From Poriferisodalis sp965231925 (GTDB taxonomy: Bacteria; Actinomycetota; Acidimicrobiia; Acidimicrobiales; Poriferisodalaceae): a stretch of DNA of 64,000 nt. Shown one piece after another: positions 8,591 to 16,902 of this stretch. The stretch's first letter is position 1; each line of letters begins with the position of its first letter. The translations under genes and the position numbers were made by a program. The notes under the pieces were generated by a model. It worked only from the letters and a program-made list of their open reading frames with translations. It was not told where the DNA came from and ran no database searches. Location of the stretch: positions 4,092,001 through 4,156,000 of the forward strand of contig OZ246894.1 in the NCBI GenBank assembly GCA_965231925.1. The letters run 5' to 3'.

Positions 8591-8620
8591 CCCGCAAACC
8601 CGGTGCAGCCAGTTTGCGGG
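8591..8620. promoter_or_regulatory. 9-bp perfect inverted repeat overlapping promoter of DtxR-type gene
   Basis: CCCGCAAAC at 8591-8599 pairs with GTTTGCGGG at 8612-8620, just upstream of the -10 hexamer at 8628. Its position suits an operator of the gene that follows. The degraded copy has a different inverted repeat (CGCAACGC at 7337-7344 with GCGTTGCG at 7365-7372) in the equivalent place. Confidence 0.5.
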
Positions 8621-8834
8621 GTACCGCTATGGTGGCGATCATGGGGTACAAGCCAGTGGAATACCACCCGGCCTTCGAGGAGTACTCCGAGACGGTGTAC
8701 GAGCTTGCGGAGGACGGGGTCGAAGTCATTCAGGCGCGCATCGCCGAACGGCTGGAGGTCTCGCGCCCCGCAGTCTCGGAAATGATCCGGCGCATGCAGC
8801 GTGAGGGCCTCGTCAAGGTCGACGATGACGCCCA
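8614..8834 (+). repeat. Intact copy of the 221-bp duplicated segment
   Basis: Partner of 7368-7588. The similarity starts at TTGCGGGGTACCG upstream of the start codon and stops after the DDDA codons that end the DNA-binding domain. Confidence 0.9.
8628..8633 (+). promoter_or_regulatory. -10 element deciding the start of the DtxR-type gene
   Basis: TATGGT ends 7 bases before the ATG at 8641, the same geometry as other leaderless genes in the window. This argues for 8641 over the upstream TTG (8614) or ATG (8629) as the start. Confidence 0.5.
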
Positions 8835-9318
8835 TATCACCCTCACCGACGAAGGCCAGCAGATCGCTACGACCGTGGTTCGCCGGCACCGCTTGGCCGA
8901 GAGGTTCCTGACCGACATCTTGAAGCTGAACTGGGCCGACGCTCATCACGAGGCAGGTCGCTGGGAACACGTGATCTCTCCCGTGGTGGAGCGGGCGATG
9001 ATGGACGTGCTGGAAGACCCGAACACCTGCCCCCACGGCAACCCGATCCCTGGCTCCGACTACATCGCTCCCACCGATGCCAAGCCCCTCGCCGATGTCG
9101 GCACGGCGGGGAGCTTCACGGTTCAACGCATTCCCGAGGAGCTCGAATTCGAGCCCGGTCAGCTCGAGTTCCTGGAGCAATCGGGGCTCATGCCGGGGCG
9201 CTGCGGAACCGTCATGTCGATGTCGCCCGACGGCACCGCCACCATCGAGATGGACGAGGGCACCGTGGGCGTCAGCGCCTACACGGCTGCACGCATTCTC
9301 GTCACTGCCATCGGCTGA
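8641..9318 (+). CDS. DtxR/IdeR/MntR-family metal-dependent transcriptional regulator
   Basis: 225 residues. The N-terminal winged helix (about 1-75) has the family pattern EYSETVYELAEDG, IQARIAERLEVSRPAVSEMIRRM and LTDEG. The dimerisation and metal-binding part (about 75-145) includes HEAGRWEHVIS and CPHGNPIPGS, which supply His, Glu and Cys ligands as in DtxR and MntR. The C-terminal part (about 150-225) looks like the SH3-like/FeoA domain of IdeR-type proteins. Such regulators repress iron or manganese genes when loaded with metal. A likely target box lies at 9489-9507 in front of the Bfd-like gene and bacterioferritin. Iron versus manganese cannot be decided. Confidence 0.9.
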   Translation: MGYKPVEYHPAFEEYSETVYELAEDGVEVIQARIAERLEVSRPAVSEMIRRMQREGLVKVDDDAHITLTDEGQQIATTVVRRHRLAERFLTDILKLNWADAHHEAGRWEHVISPVVERAMMDVLEDPNTCPHGNPIPGSDYIAPTDAKPLADVGTAGSFTVQRIPEELEFEPGQLEFLEQSGLMPGRCGTVMSMSPDGTATIEMDEGTVGVSAYTAARILVTAIG

Positions 9319-9452
9319 ACGGCACTCAAAGCGGCGACACCGCTGCGGCGCTCCTGGGGTCGGCACACTGCGGCTGTCGCTTGCGAGGCTCTGCCGAGCG
9401 TGACCATGTCGCAGATGCCGAACCGCTGCGGTCAGCCGGCCAGACCGTCGGA

Positions 9453-9479
9453 GGGCTTGGTGGGCTTGGTGGGCTTGCG
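9453..9479. repeat. Three 9-bp tandem repeats
   Basis: GGGCTTGGT occurs twice in tandem, followed by GGGCTTGCG. It lies directly upstream of the IdeR-like box. Function unknown; it could be a small microsatellite. Confidence 0.6.
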
Positions 9480-9488
9480 CAGGCAGCG

Positions 9489-9507
9489 TTAGTGTCGCCT
9501 AACATTG
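9489..9507. promoter_or_regulatory. IdeR/DtxR-like iron box
   Basis: TTAGTGTCGCCTAACATTG resembles the 19-bp IdeR consensus TTAGGTTAGSCTAACCTAA: the TTAG and CTAAC half-site cores are intact and in register, the outer right arm is weak. It lies 66 bases upstream of the Bfd-like start, downstream of a DtxR-type regulator gene, and in front of iron-storage genes, which in actinobacteria are IdeR-controlled. Confidence 0.55.
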
Positions 9508-9572
9508 GCCATCAAGGTCGCGTGTGCTGCTCTGTGGTGCACGCCCACGTCGCACCGGAGCCTGCCGCTGCA

Positions 9573-9803
9573 ATGATCGTCTGCCAGTGTCTCACCACCA
9601 ATGAGGCGACTATCCGGCACTTTGCCGCCCAGGGCGCCGACTCCGTGGGCGACATCGGGCGGGCGTGCGGCGCGGGCACCGATTGCGGCAGCTGTCTCAT
9701 GACGATTCGAGCGGTGCTGGATCAGTGCCGGGATGTGGCGATGGATCCGGCGCACCACTCGGTGCACTCGATCGCGTTCGACCCGGTCGCCGTCGGCGCG
9801 TAG
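9573..9803 (+). CDS. bfd: Bacterioferritin-associated ferredoxin (Bfd-like 2Fe-2S protein)
   Basis: 76 residues. MIVCQC at the N-terminus and CGAGTDCGSC at about 32-41 give the Cys-x-Cys ... Cys-x(5)-Cys-x2-Cys arrangement of BFD-like [2Fe-2S] domains. In the known family Bfd passes electrons to bacterioferritin so that stored ferric iron can be reduced and released. The gene stands 97 bases upstream of bacterioferritin in the same direction, behind an IdeR-like box. The frame is open further upstream, but the ATG at 9573 gives the standard N-terminus. The C-terminal tail of about 25 residues (HHSVHSIAFD) is longer than in enteric Bfd. Confidence 0.85.
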   Translation: MIVCQCLTTNEATIRHFAAQGADSVGDIGRACGAGTDCGSCLMTIRAVLDQCRDVAMDPAHHSVHSIAFDPVAVGA

Positions 9804-9888
9804 ATGCTGCCGAGCAGCGCCCTGCTCGCAGCGAACGCAGCGCCCGCGTCGGTCATCGGCCGCGGTGTGTCTTCGCGCAGCCTGCGCG

Positions 9889-9894
9889 TAGGGT
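9889..9894 (+). promoter_or_regulatory. -10 element of bacterioferritin promoter
   Basis: TAGGGT ends 6 bases before the ATG at 9901. This suggests bfr can also be transcribed on its own as a leaderless mRNA, apart from the upstream ferredoxin gene. Confidence 0.45.
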
Positions 9895-9900
9895 GGAACC

Positions 9901-10377
9901 ATGCAAGGAGCGCCTGAAGTCATCGAGTTCCTGAACGAAGCACTGACGGCCGAGTTGACGGCCATCAACCAGTACTTCGCCGCCTCGAAGATCGCTGACA
10001 ACTGGGGGTACGGGCGGCTGGCGTCGCAGTACCACGAGGAGTCCATCGAAGAGATGCGCGACGCCGAGAAGCTCATCGAGCGCATCCTGCTGCTCGACGC
10101 GCTCCCGAATATGCAGCGCCTCGGGACCGTCATGATCGGCGAAACCGTGCCAGAACAGCTCGCGCTGGATCGCCAGCTCGAGGAGAACGCCATCGACCGC
10201 TACCGCAGCGGCGTCCGTCTGTGCCTCGACCACGGTGATGCGGGCACCCGGGAGCTTCTCGAGCATCTGCTGGTCGGCGAGGAAGAGCATCTCGACTGGA
10301 TTGAGACCCAGCAGAGCATCATCGAAGACATCGGCGTCGAGCGCTACCTGCAATCGCAGATCGGCGACGGCGACTAG
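9901..10377 (+). CDS. bfr: Bacterioferritin with H54D substitution at the ferroxidase site
   Basis: 158 residues, full family length, aligning without gaps to E. coli Bfr over the first 60 residues. Bacterioferritin forms a 24-subunit cage that oxidises ferrous iron and stores it as a mineral. Glu18, Glu51, Glu94, Glu127 and His130 of the di-iron centre are all at the expected positions, and Met52, the haem ligand, is present. The sixth ligand, His54, is Asp here (codon GAC in EEMRDAEK). An Asp could still bind iron, so activity may be changed rather than lost. Likely iron-regulated through the box at 9489 together with the Bfd-like gene. Confidence 0.93.
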   Translation: MQGAPEVIEFLNEALTAELTAINQYFAASKIADNWGYGRLASQYHEESIEEMRDAEKLIERILLLDALPNMQRLGTVMIGETVPEQLALDRQLEENAIDRYRSGVRLCLDHGDAGTRELLEHLLVGEEEHLDWIETQQSIIEDIGVERYLQSQIGDGD

Positions 10378-10509
10378 CGAAGCGCGCCTGGTGTGCATGG
10401 CGGAACCGCCCTCTGCTCCCGGTAGCCAGCAGGTCCCAAGCTCGCAGAGTTCGGCTCCACCGTGCATGCTTGGCGAATCGGTGTCCGCCTCGCCGCGGAC
10501 CCGAGCGTG

Positions 10510-11880
10510 TCAGGGCGTGTCGAGGAGTTCGATGTCGGGGTAGTAGGCGGCGGCCGCGAACCAGAACGTGTCGATGTGCTCGATGGGCTGAAGCTGGGTT
10601 CCCGCTAGCGGGCCGTCGAGGGCCCGGCCGAGTATCGACCATGTCGACCCGGTCTGATCGTCGACGACTGCCTCCGGCCCGTCCGAGCTCGCAGCATCAG
10701 GCTGAGGCGTGAAGGTCAGCATCTGGCCATCCACGGTGGGGTCGAACACCCCGGTCGCTCCAACGTCGCGGCCGAAGGCGACCTGCTGGTTCTGGATCGG
10801 CGTGGCGGTACCCGGCAGATGGAAGGCGACGACCTGCGAGCCGTCCAGATCCAGCGACAGCACGCCTTGGGATTGCAGCGTGCCGTGCTGCACCGCGAGC
10901 GATGTGCCGCCGTGGCGGATGACCAGCACCCGGGTCTGCGGCGGCAGGCTCGGATTGGGCACTCCACCGAACAAGAACGGATTGCCGTCGGGAGAGTCGT
11001 AGTTGACGTAGGGATTGGTGCCGTATGAGCGCCCGAAGCCGCCGGGGCGCGTCATCACCAAGCCATTGGGATGCTCGTCGAGGAACGTCTCGAAGGCCAC
11101 AGTGGCGACCGGTATCAGCTCGAGCTGGGATCCGGTGAGCGCGCCTGCGATGGCTTGACCGGTGTAGTGCGCCCACAAGCTCTCGGTCTGGCGGTCATAC
11201 ATGACAAGCGCAGAGTTGTAGAGCCGGCCTGAGGTGCCGAAGTCGAGAATTCGGTCGCCGAGCTGCCGGTAGTACCCGATGGCGGTATTGCAAAGCGGGC
11301 AGTACGTGATGGTGACGGGCTCGCCGCCGACGGTGTCATTGACAATCTCGTGCCATAGCAGCACCTGCACCGGGTAGGCGCGGGCGTCACCGTTGAGCGT
11401 GAGCGTGACGACGGCCTCCTGGGGCTGCAGGAATTCGACATCGGTGGCGCGCTCGAATTCCGGCGCGTCGACGGAAGGGATGCCGTCGGGCGCCGGCCCT
11501 CCGGACAGGACATCGAGCGGCGAGACCAGTGGCTCTGGCAACAGCGGGGCGGTCATGCCCTCGCGCAGCGCCGAGACTGTGGCTTCGCGCGGACCGCCAG
11601 GGATCTGCGTGACCTTGACGTCGACAATTGCCTCGGCTGGAGTGGTCGTCGGGGGCGCAGTCGCCGTTGTCGCCGGTGCGGTGTCGGCACTCGGTTCCTC
11701 GCTGGTGTCGGTGGTGCCGCTGGTGTCCGGCGCAGCTTGATCGTCGTCTGGGGACGTATCAGAACACCCCAGTGCGATGAGCATGAGCGCTGCTGCCAGC
11801 AGCGCCGGGATGCCGCCAGCGGCAAGTCGTCGTGCCGGCGCGATCTTCAGCCGGAACGAATGCCGCTGTCGTGGAGCCAT
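10510..11880 (-). CDS. DUF3179 domain-containing lipoprotein
   Basis: 456 residues. Residues 1-39 carry a type II signal peptide with the lipobox LIALGC, followed by a linker of about 60 residues rich in Asp, Thr, Pro and Ala. The rest is DUF3179, recognised from TYCPLCNTAIGYYR with its Cys-x2-Cys pair, the preceding YPVQVLLWHEIVNDT and the following FGTSGRLYNSALVMYDR. The domain has no established biochemical role that I know of; the lipobox puts it outside the membrane. A -10 hexamer lies 6 bases before the ATG at 11880. Confidence 0.88.
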   Translation of the reverse strand: MAPRQRHSFRLKIAPARRLAAGGIPALLAAALMLIALGCSDTSPDDDQAAPDTSGTTDTSEEPSADTAPATTATAPPTTTPAEAIVDVKVTQIPGGPREATVSALREGMTAPLLPEPLVSPLDVLSGGPAPDGIPSVDAPEFERATDVEFLQPQEAVVTLTLNGDARAYPVQVLLWHEIVNDTVGGEPVTITYCPLCNTAIGYYRQLGDRILDFGTSGRLYNSALVMYDRQTESLWAHYTGQAIAGALTGSQLELIPVATVAFETFLDEHPNGLVMTRPGGFGRSYGTNPYVNYDSPDGNPFLFGGVPNPSLPPQTRVLVIRHGGTSLAVQHGTLQSQGVLSLDLDGSQVVAFHLPGTATPIQNQQVAFGRDVGATGVFDPTVDGQMLTFTPQPDAASSDGPEAVVDDQTGSTWSILGRALDGPLAGTQLQPIEHIDTFWFAAAAYYPDIELLDTP

Positions 11881-11886
11881 CGTGCG

Positions 11887-11892
11887 ACGCTA
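11887..11892 (-). promoter_or_regulatory. -10 element of leaderless promoter for DUF3179 lipoprotein
   Basis: Minus-strand TAGCGT ends 6 bases upstream of the ATG at 11880. It lies in the 36-base gap after the stop of the upstream membrane-protein gene, so the lipoprotein gene has its own promoter. Confidence 0.45.
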
Positions 11893-11916
11893 CTCCGGCA
11901 GGTCGCGCCCCTCTGT

Positions 11917-13893
11917 TCACAGGCCGATGCACGTGCGCCCAGGCAGGTGCCACAGAGCCCAAGAGGCGGCGGGCTCGTCGACGAGGTGGCGGGCATTGGT
12001 GCAGCGCTGCGCAAGATCGTCGTCGGCAATGACCAACTCCGAGCACGACGTGCCACCGGCGTTGAGGCGGACCCGTTCGTGTGCGATCTCGGGGACCTCC
12101 AGGCGGTACAGCCACAGTGCGTAGTCCGGCACTGATGACCGGTCGTGGGCGAGGCACTCCAGATCGGCGAAATCGGCAGCGTCGGCAGCCGCATGAGCTG
12201 CGGTGACCTGGTTGTGTGCAACGGCTCCGACGTCGGCGAGATGGCGGTGATTCAGCACGGTCGCTGCCGCCCCGAGCACGACGACTGCCGCGACGAGTGC
12301 AACCGCTGCCGTGGAATTCAGCACCGGCCTTCGTCGCCGAGTGACGCCGTGACGTGATGCCCGAGCACACGTCGAGCTTGACGGCTGGCCGTCTGCGCCC
12401 GGATCCGGCGACGGAGTTGCTGTGCGCTCACGGGCTGCGCTCGCCGCGGCCTCGCCTTCTGGCTCAGTTTCTCGACGTAGCAAGACGGCGGCCAGCAGTA
12501 CGCCGACGAGGGTTACGCCGAGCGCAGCCGCAGCAACGAGAGCCAATCGCTCGTCCAGCCAGATCCACGCCGGGCTGAATGACAGGGTCATGATGCGGCG
12601 GGGAGATGCGTCATAGGAGCTCGCTGTGCCCACGACCACGGCGCAGGCGACCAGCGGCACCGCTGCGCTCACCGCTAGCACTCTCGAGTCGGGGCGTTGC
12701 GTCGCAGATCGTGTTGCCATCCAACCGAGCGCCACGATGGCAAGCGGCACCGCCCACGGGTCGAGATAGCGCCCGTACAGCACCGCATCCGCCCGGTCGC
12801 TGCCGGTCAGCGTCCAACCGCCAACCAGCACGGACCCGACTGCGCCGAGGGCCACGAACAGCGCCGCTGCCGCAAACGGATCGCCCCGCTGCGAGCCCCC
12901 GTTGGCGCCTCCCCGCTGCCGCTGACCGGAACAACCCTCTGGATCGAGCGCAACGGCGGTCGTCGCTGCCGGAGCGTCCCCGGCAATCAGCTCGTCCGGA
13001 TTGCCCGCAGGCCCCCATCGGAACGGTCGGAACAGGTCGAGAGCGGTGGCCAGGCCGGCGATGAGGCCGATCAGCCCGAGCCCGACCGTTCCTGCGCTCA
13101 AGGCCAGCAGTTGGCCAGACACCGTGGCGATCGGTTCGAGGCCACGGTCAAGCTGCGCTGCTTCGCTGAGCCGCGCTCCCGGCCACGTATCGGTGAGCAG
13201 CAGCGCCATGGTCGTCGCGGTTGCGCCGATCAGCAACCCGCCGCCGAGGGCGATCCAGGCACGGCGGCCGATGCGGCATGCCGCTGCCGTCACGACGAGG
13301 GCGACCACCAGCACGACCATCCTGGCGTGGAGCGACACCGCCAGCGTGGCCAGCAGTCCTGCACTGCCCCACATCCGCCATGCGGCGGTTCCGAGCTGAG
13401 TTGCGACGGCGACCGCTGTGGCCACCCCGAGCACGGTCAGCCCGAGCAGCGTCTCGGGCCACGCGATGCGCGAAGCGCTCGACAGCGACGGATGTACCGC
13501 TGCGATGAGCCCCGCTGCACCTGCCACCCACCAGCGTCTGGACAGGATCATTCCCAGGCGTCCCGCAACGAAGACCGCCGCAGCTGCCGCCAGCGAATTC
13601 ACGATCAGCGCGAGCTGGTGCACCGCCTCGCCCTGGACACTCAGCAGCGAGACCCCAGACAGCGCCACGAGCGGTGCAAGCAGCAGTCCGTAGCCGGGCT
13701 GGAACGGAATGTTCTCGGGCGCGAGCCCGTCGCCGCCGACCCATTGGGCGATGCCCAGATAGGCCGGGACGTCGGGTACCGCCACCGGCCCGCCTGCGGC
13801 CATCGCCGTGATCAGGTGTCCCGAGAGCACGGCTGCCAGCACGCCCGTTCCCACGGAGAACCACGCGAGTGCTCGCGGCATGTCACGCTGCAT
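11917..13893 (-). CDS. Polytopic membrane protein, possible glycosyltransferase of the GT-C type
   Basis: 658 residues with roughly ten or more hydrophobic helices: one at about 8-30, several between 70 and 260, a group at 265-290, more at 345-430, then a linker and a last helix near 545. Between two helix groups is a cytosolic Arg/Gly-rich loop (about 290-335). The final 100 residues are hydrophilic and probably extracytoplasmic, with four Cys. The N-terminal pattern (a helix, a loop with VPDVPAYLG, then PGYGLLLAP) is like GT-C glycosyltransferases, which carry an Asp in the first loop, but I see no diagnostic motif. No clear partner among the neighbours. Confidence 0.65.
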   Translation of the reverse strand: MQRDMPRALAWFSVGTGVLAAVLSGHLITAMAAGGPVAVPDVPAYLGIAQWVGGDGLAPENIPFQPGYGLLLAPLVALSGVSLLSVQGEAVHQLALIVNSLAAAAAVFVAGRLGMILSRRWWVAGAAGLIAAVHPSLSSASRIAWPETLLGLTVLGVATAVAVATQLGTAAWRMWGSAGLLATLAVSLHARMVVLVVALVVTAAACRIGRRAWIALGGGLLIGATATTMALLLTDTWPGARLSEAAQLDRGLEPIATVSGQLLALSAGTVGLGLIGLIAGLATALDLFRPFRWGPAGNPDELIAGDAPAATTAVALDPEGCSGQRQRGGANGGSQRGDPFAAAALFVALGAVGSVLVGGWTLTGSDRADAVLYGRYLDPWAVPLAIVALGWMATRSATQRPDSRVLAVSAAVPLVACAVVVGTASSYDASPRRIMTLSFSPAWIWLDERLALVAAAALGVTLVGVLLAAVLLRRETEPEGEAAASAARERTATPSPDPGADGQPSSSTCARASRHGVTRRRRPVLNSTAAVALVAAVVVLGAAATVLNHRHLADVGAVAHNQVTAAHAAADAADFADLECLAHDRSSVPDYALWLYRLEVPEIAHERVRLNAGGTSCSELVIADDDLAQRCTNARHLVDEPAASWALWHLPGRTCIGL

Positions 13894-14050
13894 GTCGTTG
13901 CGAAGGCTGTCACACCCGGGCGAGGTGGCGGCCCGGCAACGTGTCGCGCGCCTCCCCTAACATCGAACGGGGCAGAGCGGTCGGTCGGCGTGGCAAGCAC
14001 CCGACAGGCTCGGCGACCCAGCGCGAAGCGCACGCACGGAGGTCAGAACC

Positions 14051-15970
14051 ATGGCAGCAGGCCAGACGGCTGAGGATGTGGGCATGCGTCCAGCGATCAG
14101 CATCGACTCCGATACGGGTCGCAAGGTCTTCAACACCCGGGCGGCGAAGGCATCGGAGAAGATCGCCGGCAAGGGCTACTCGGTGACAGCCGATGAGCAC
14201 CTCAAGGAGCTGCCGCCTCCCCCGCCTGGTGCCGTGTTCAATGCCGAGGAGCAGGCCAAGTACCGGGACTTCAAAGAACGACGCCGGGGCGCGGCGGACT
14301 ACATGGCGATGGAGGGCGAGTTCAAGCGTTACCTCGACGACGTGTATTCGGAGCCGCCGATCGAGCGTGAGGCGCTCGACGACGAATGCGAGGTGTTGGT
14401 GATCGGGGCAGGGTTCGCCGGGCTGTTGCTGTGGCACAAGCTCAGCAACGCCGGCTTCACCGACGTGCGCTTCTGCGAGAAGGGCGGCGACGTCGGCGGC
14501 ACCTGGTACTGGAACCGCTACCCGGGCATCGCCTGCGACGTGGAGTCCTACAGCTACCTGCCGCTGCTGGAGGAGATGGGCTATATCCCCTCGATGAAGT
14601 TCGCGTCGGGCTTCGAGATCCTCGAGTACTGCCAGTCGATGGCCGACAAGTTCGGCTTCTACGACCACTGCCTGTTCCACACCACGGTGGATTCGACCGT
14701 GTGGGACGAGCAGACCGGCCGCTGGACCGTCTACACCGACCGCGGCGATGCCATGAAGGCCCGCTACGTCATCCTGGCCAACGGCATCCTGACCAGCCCG
14801 AAGCTGGCCCGCATCGACGGCATGGCCAGCTTTGAGGGAGAGTCGTTTCACACGTCACGCTGGGACTACAACATTGATCTCGAAGGCAAGCGCGTCGGCA
14901 TCATCGGCACGGGTGCCACGGCGGTGCAGGTCATTCCCGAGATCGCCAAGGTGGTCGGCGAGCTGTATGTGTTCCAGCGGACGCCTTCGTCGATCGACGT
15001 GCGCGACCAGCGGGCCACCGACCCTGAAGAGATCGCCGAGTGGTCGAAGGAGCCCGGCTGGGCGCGGGCCCGGCGCAAGCGCTTCTCGCGCATCTCCTCG
15101 GGCCGCACTGCCATCAAGGCCAACGACGACTACCTCGCCGGCCGGGTGGCGGACTTCAAGGAGCGCAAGCAGCACGAGCGCAAGCTGTCGCCCACCGAGC
15201 TGGTGCAAAAGCAGCTCAACACGAACTTCCGGATCATGGAGCAAATCCGCGCCCGCGTGGACGCGATCGTGGAGGACCCAAAGACCGCCGAGGCGCTGAA
15301 GCCGTACTACCCCTACGGCTGCAAGCGACCGACGTTCCACGACGAGTACCTGCCCACGTTCAACCTTCCGCATGTGCACCTCGTGGACACCGCACCGATG
15401 GGAGTGCAGGAGATCAACGAGCGAGGCGTCGTGCACGAGGGCATCGAGTACCCCCTCGACGTGCTCATCTACGCCACCGGTTTCCAGTGGATGGCAACTT
15501 CGACGTTCAACATGATCGAGGGCCGCGACGGCGTGACGCTGAGCGAGAAGTGGCAGACCCAGGGCACCCGGACGTTCCTCGGCCTGCACAGCCACGGGTT
15601 CCCGAACCTGTTCATCGTGTCGGGCCCCCAAGGCGGCGGCGGCAGCTTCAACTTCACCGACGCCATCGACACCCACGGCGACTACATCATCTGGATGCTG
15701 ACCGAGATGCGGGACAAGGCGCTCAACGTGGTCGACATCACTGAAGACTCAGAGGTGTCTTACGCAGAGCACTGCCGGGTGGCCGACATCACCACCGCTC
15801 CGCTGCGCGACTGCCTGTCGTATTACAACGGCCACGGCGATGCCCAACCCGGCAGCTTGGCGTACTACGGCGGCGGCTACTGGCACAAGTTCCGGATCGC
15901 CGCCCAGGAATCGCTCGACCCGTATCTGTTCGAGTTCAAATCAGAACGGGTAGCCCAACCCGCCGGCTAA
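14051..15970 (+). CDS. Baeyer-Villiger-type flavin monooxygenase
   Basis: 639 residues. GxGxxG of the FAD Rossmann fold (GAGFAG) is at about 119-124, preceded by an N-terminal extension of about 110 residues. The Baeyer-Villiger fingerprint FxGxxxHxxxW appears as FEGESFHTSRW at about 259-269. The NADPH-binding motif GTGATA is at about 287. The GGTWYWNRYPG block is typical of cyclohexanone- and phenylacetone-monooxygenase relatives. These enzymes use NADPH and oxygen to insert an oxygen atom into ketones, giving esters or lactones. A GGAGGTC ribosome site precedes the ATG. The long N-terminal extension resembles steroid-type BVMOs, but the substrate is unknown. Confidence 0.92.
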   Translation: MAAGQTAEDVGMRPAISIDSDTGRKVFNTRAAKASEKIAGKGYSVTADEHLKELPPPPPGAVFNAEEQAKYRDFKERRRGAADYMAMEGEFKRYLDDVYSEPPIEREALDDECEVLVIGAGFAGLLLWHKLSNAGFTDVRFCEKGGDVGGTWYWNRYPGIACDVESYSYLPLLEEMGYIPSMKFASGFEILEYCQSMADKFGFYDHCLFHTTVDSTVWDEQTGRWTVYTDRGDAMKARYVILANGILTSPKLARIDGMASFEGESFHTSRWDYNIDLEGKRVGIIGTGATAVQVIPEIAKVVGELYVFQRTPSSIDVRDQRATDPEEIAEWSKEPGWARARRKRFSRISSGRTAIKANDDYLAGRVADFKERKQHERKLSPTELVQKQLNTNFRIMEQIRARVDAIVEDPKTAEALKPYYPYGCKRPTFHDEYLPTFNLPHVHLVDTAPMGVQEINERGVVHEGIEYPLDVLIYATGFQWMATSTFNMIEGRDGVTLSEKWQTQGTRTFLGLHSHGFPNLFIVSGPQGGGGSFNFTDAIDTHGDYIIWMLTEMRDKALNVVDITEDSEVSYAEHCRVADITTAPLRDCLSYYNGHGDAQPGSLAYYGGGYWHKFRIAAQESLDPYLFEFKSERVAQPAG

Positions 15971-15991
15971 CGCTGCGCGCTGCCCGCAGCG
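15971..15991. terminator. Hairpin between convergent genes
   Basis: CGCTGC at 15971-15976 pairs with GCAGCG at 15986-15991 in the 31-base gap between the convergent monooxygenase and enoyl-CoA hydratase genes. There is no T-tract, so this is a weak candidate for a bidirectional terminator. Confidence 0.3.
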
Positions 15992-16001
15992 GCAGTGTGG
16001 G

Positions 16002-16817
16002 TCAGCGGTTGGACCACTTCACCTGGCGGCGTTCGAGGAACGACGCCATGGCCTCTTTGCTGTCCTCGGTAAGCGAGGACATGATCTGGGTGCGGTTCTC
16101 GAGGTCGATGCCGGCGCGCAGGCTGCCGATCTCAAGGTTCGACCACATGACTTCCTTGGTCATCCACACGCCGAACGGACTGTTGGCGGCAATCTCGGCC
16201 GCGACGCCCAGGCAGGTGTCCATGAGGTCGTCGTCGGGGACGACCGCGCTGACGAGCCCGATCCGGTCGGCTTCGGCAGCGTCGATGACCCGGCCGGTGA
16301 GCAACAGCTCCCACGCCCGTGACGCTCCGATGAGGCGGGGCAGCATCCAGCTCACGCCGATGTCGCAGCCCGAAATGCCGAGACGCACGAAAGCCGTGCC
16401 GAACTTGGCGTTCTCGGCGCAGTAACGAATGTCAGCGGCGCAAGCCATGGCGAATCCGCCACCGGCCGCTGCACCGTTGATCGCTGCGATGATCGGCTGG
16501 CGCACGTCGCGCATGTGATGCACGAGCTCGGCGATCTCCTGCTGAACCGCCATGCCCCGCTGCGGGCCGCCGTGGTCCTCGGTACCCGGCACAGTGCCGT
16601 AGCCGGTCAGGTCCAGCCCGGCACAGAAGCCCCGGCCGGCGCCCGTGAGCACGATGGCGCGGGCGTCGTGGTCGGCGTCGACGGCGTTCAGCGCGTCGTG
16701 AAGTTCGCTGACGAGTCCGTGAGTGATCGCATTGAGCCGTTCGGGCCGGTTGAGCGTGATGCGGGTGACGCCGTCTGCTGGTGCGTCGATCGCCAAGTTC
16801 TCATACGTGTCTGCCAT
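16002..16817 (-). CDS. Enoyl-CoA hydratase/isomerase (crotonase) family protein
   Basis: 271 residues from the ATG at 16817, which has CAGGAG upstream; the frame stays open a further 56 codons but that part is not protein-like. Crotonase features: RITLNRPERLNAI near the N-terminus, the oxyanion-hole segment GAGRGFCAGLDL, INGAAAGGGFAMACAAD, and FGTAFVRLGISG followed by the usual helical C-terminal trimerisation part. It probably hydrates or isomerises an enoyl-CoA in beta-oxidation-like catabolism. It faces the monooxygenase gene tail to tail, and its upstream region abuts the broken MttB-like gene. Confidence 0.9.
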   Translation of the reverse strand: MADTYENLAIDAPADGVTRITLNRPERLNAITHGLVSELHDALNAVDADHDARAIVLTGAGRGFCAGLDLTGYGTVPGTEDHGGPQRGMAVQQEIAELVHHMRDVRQPIIAAINGAAAGGGFAMACAADIRYCAENAKFGTAFVRLGISGCDIGVSWMLPRLIGASRAWELLLTGRVIDAAEADRIGLVSAVVPDDDLMDTCLGVAAEIAANSPFGVWMTKEVMWSNLEIGSLRAGIDLENRTQIMSSLTEDSKEAMASFLERRQVKWSNR

Positions 16818-16902
16818 GTGCGGTTGCTCCTGTGCCGCGAACCGGGACGGTGCCGCGGGATGCTGTTGACTGATCGGCACAGTACCCAGCTGTCGTCTTA
16901 CG

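Noticed and set aside
9453..9479. CRISPR-like repeat
   Set aside because: Units of 9 bp are in direct tandem without spacers.
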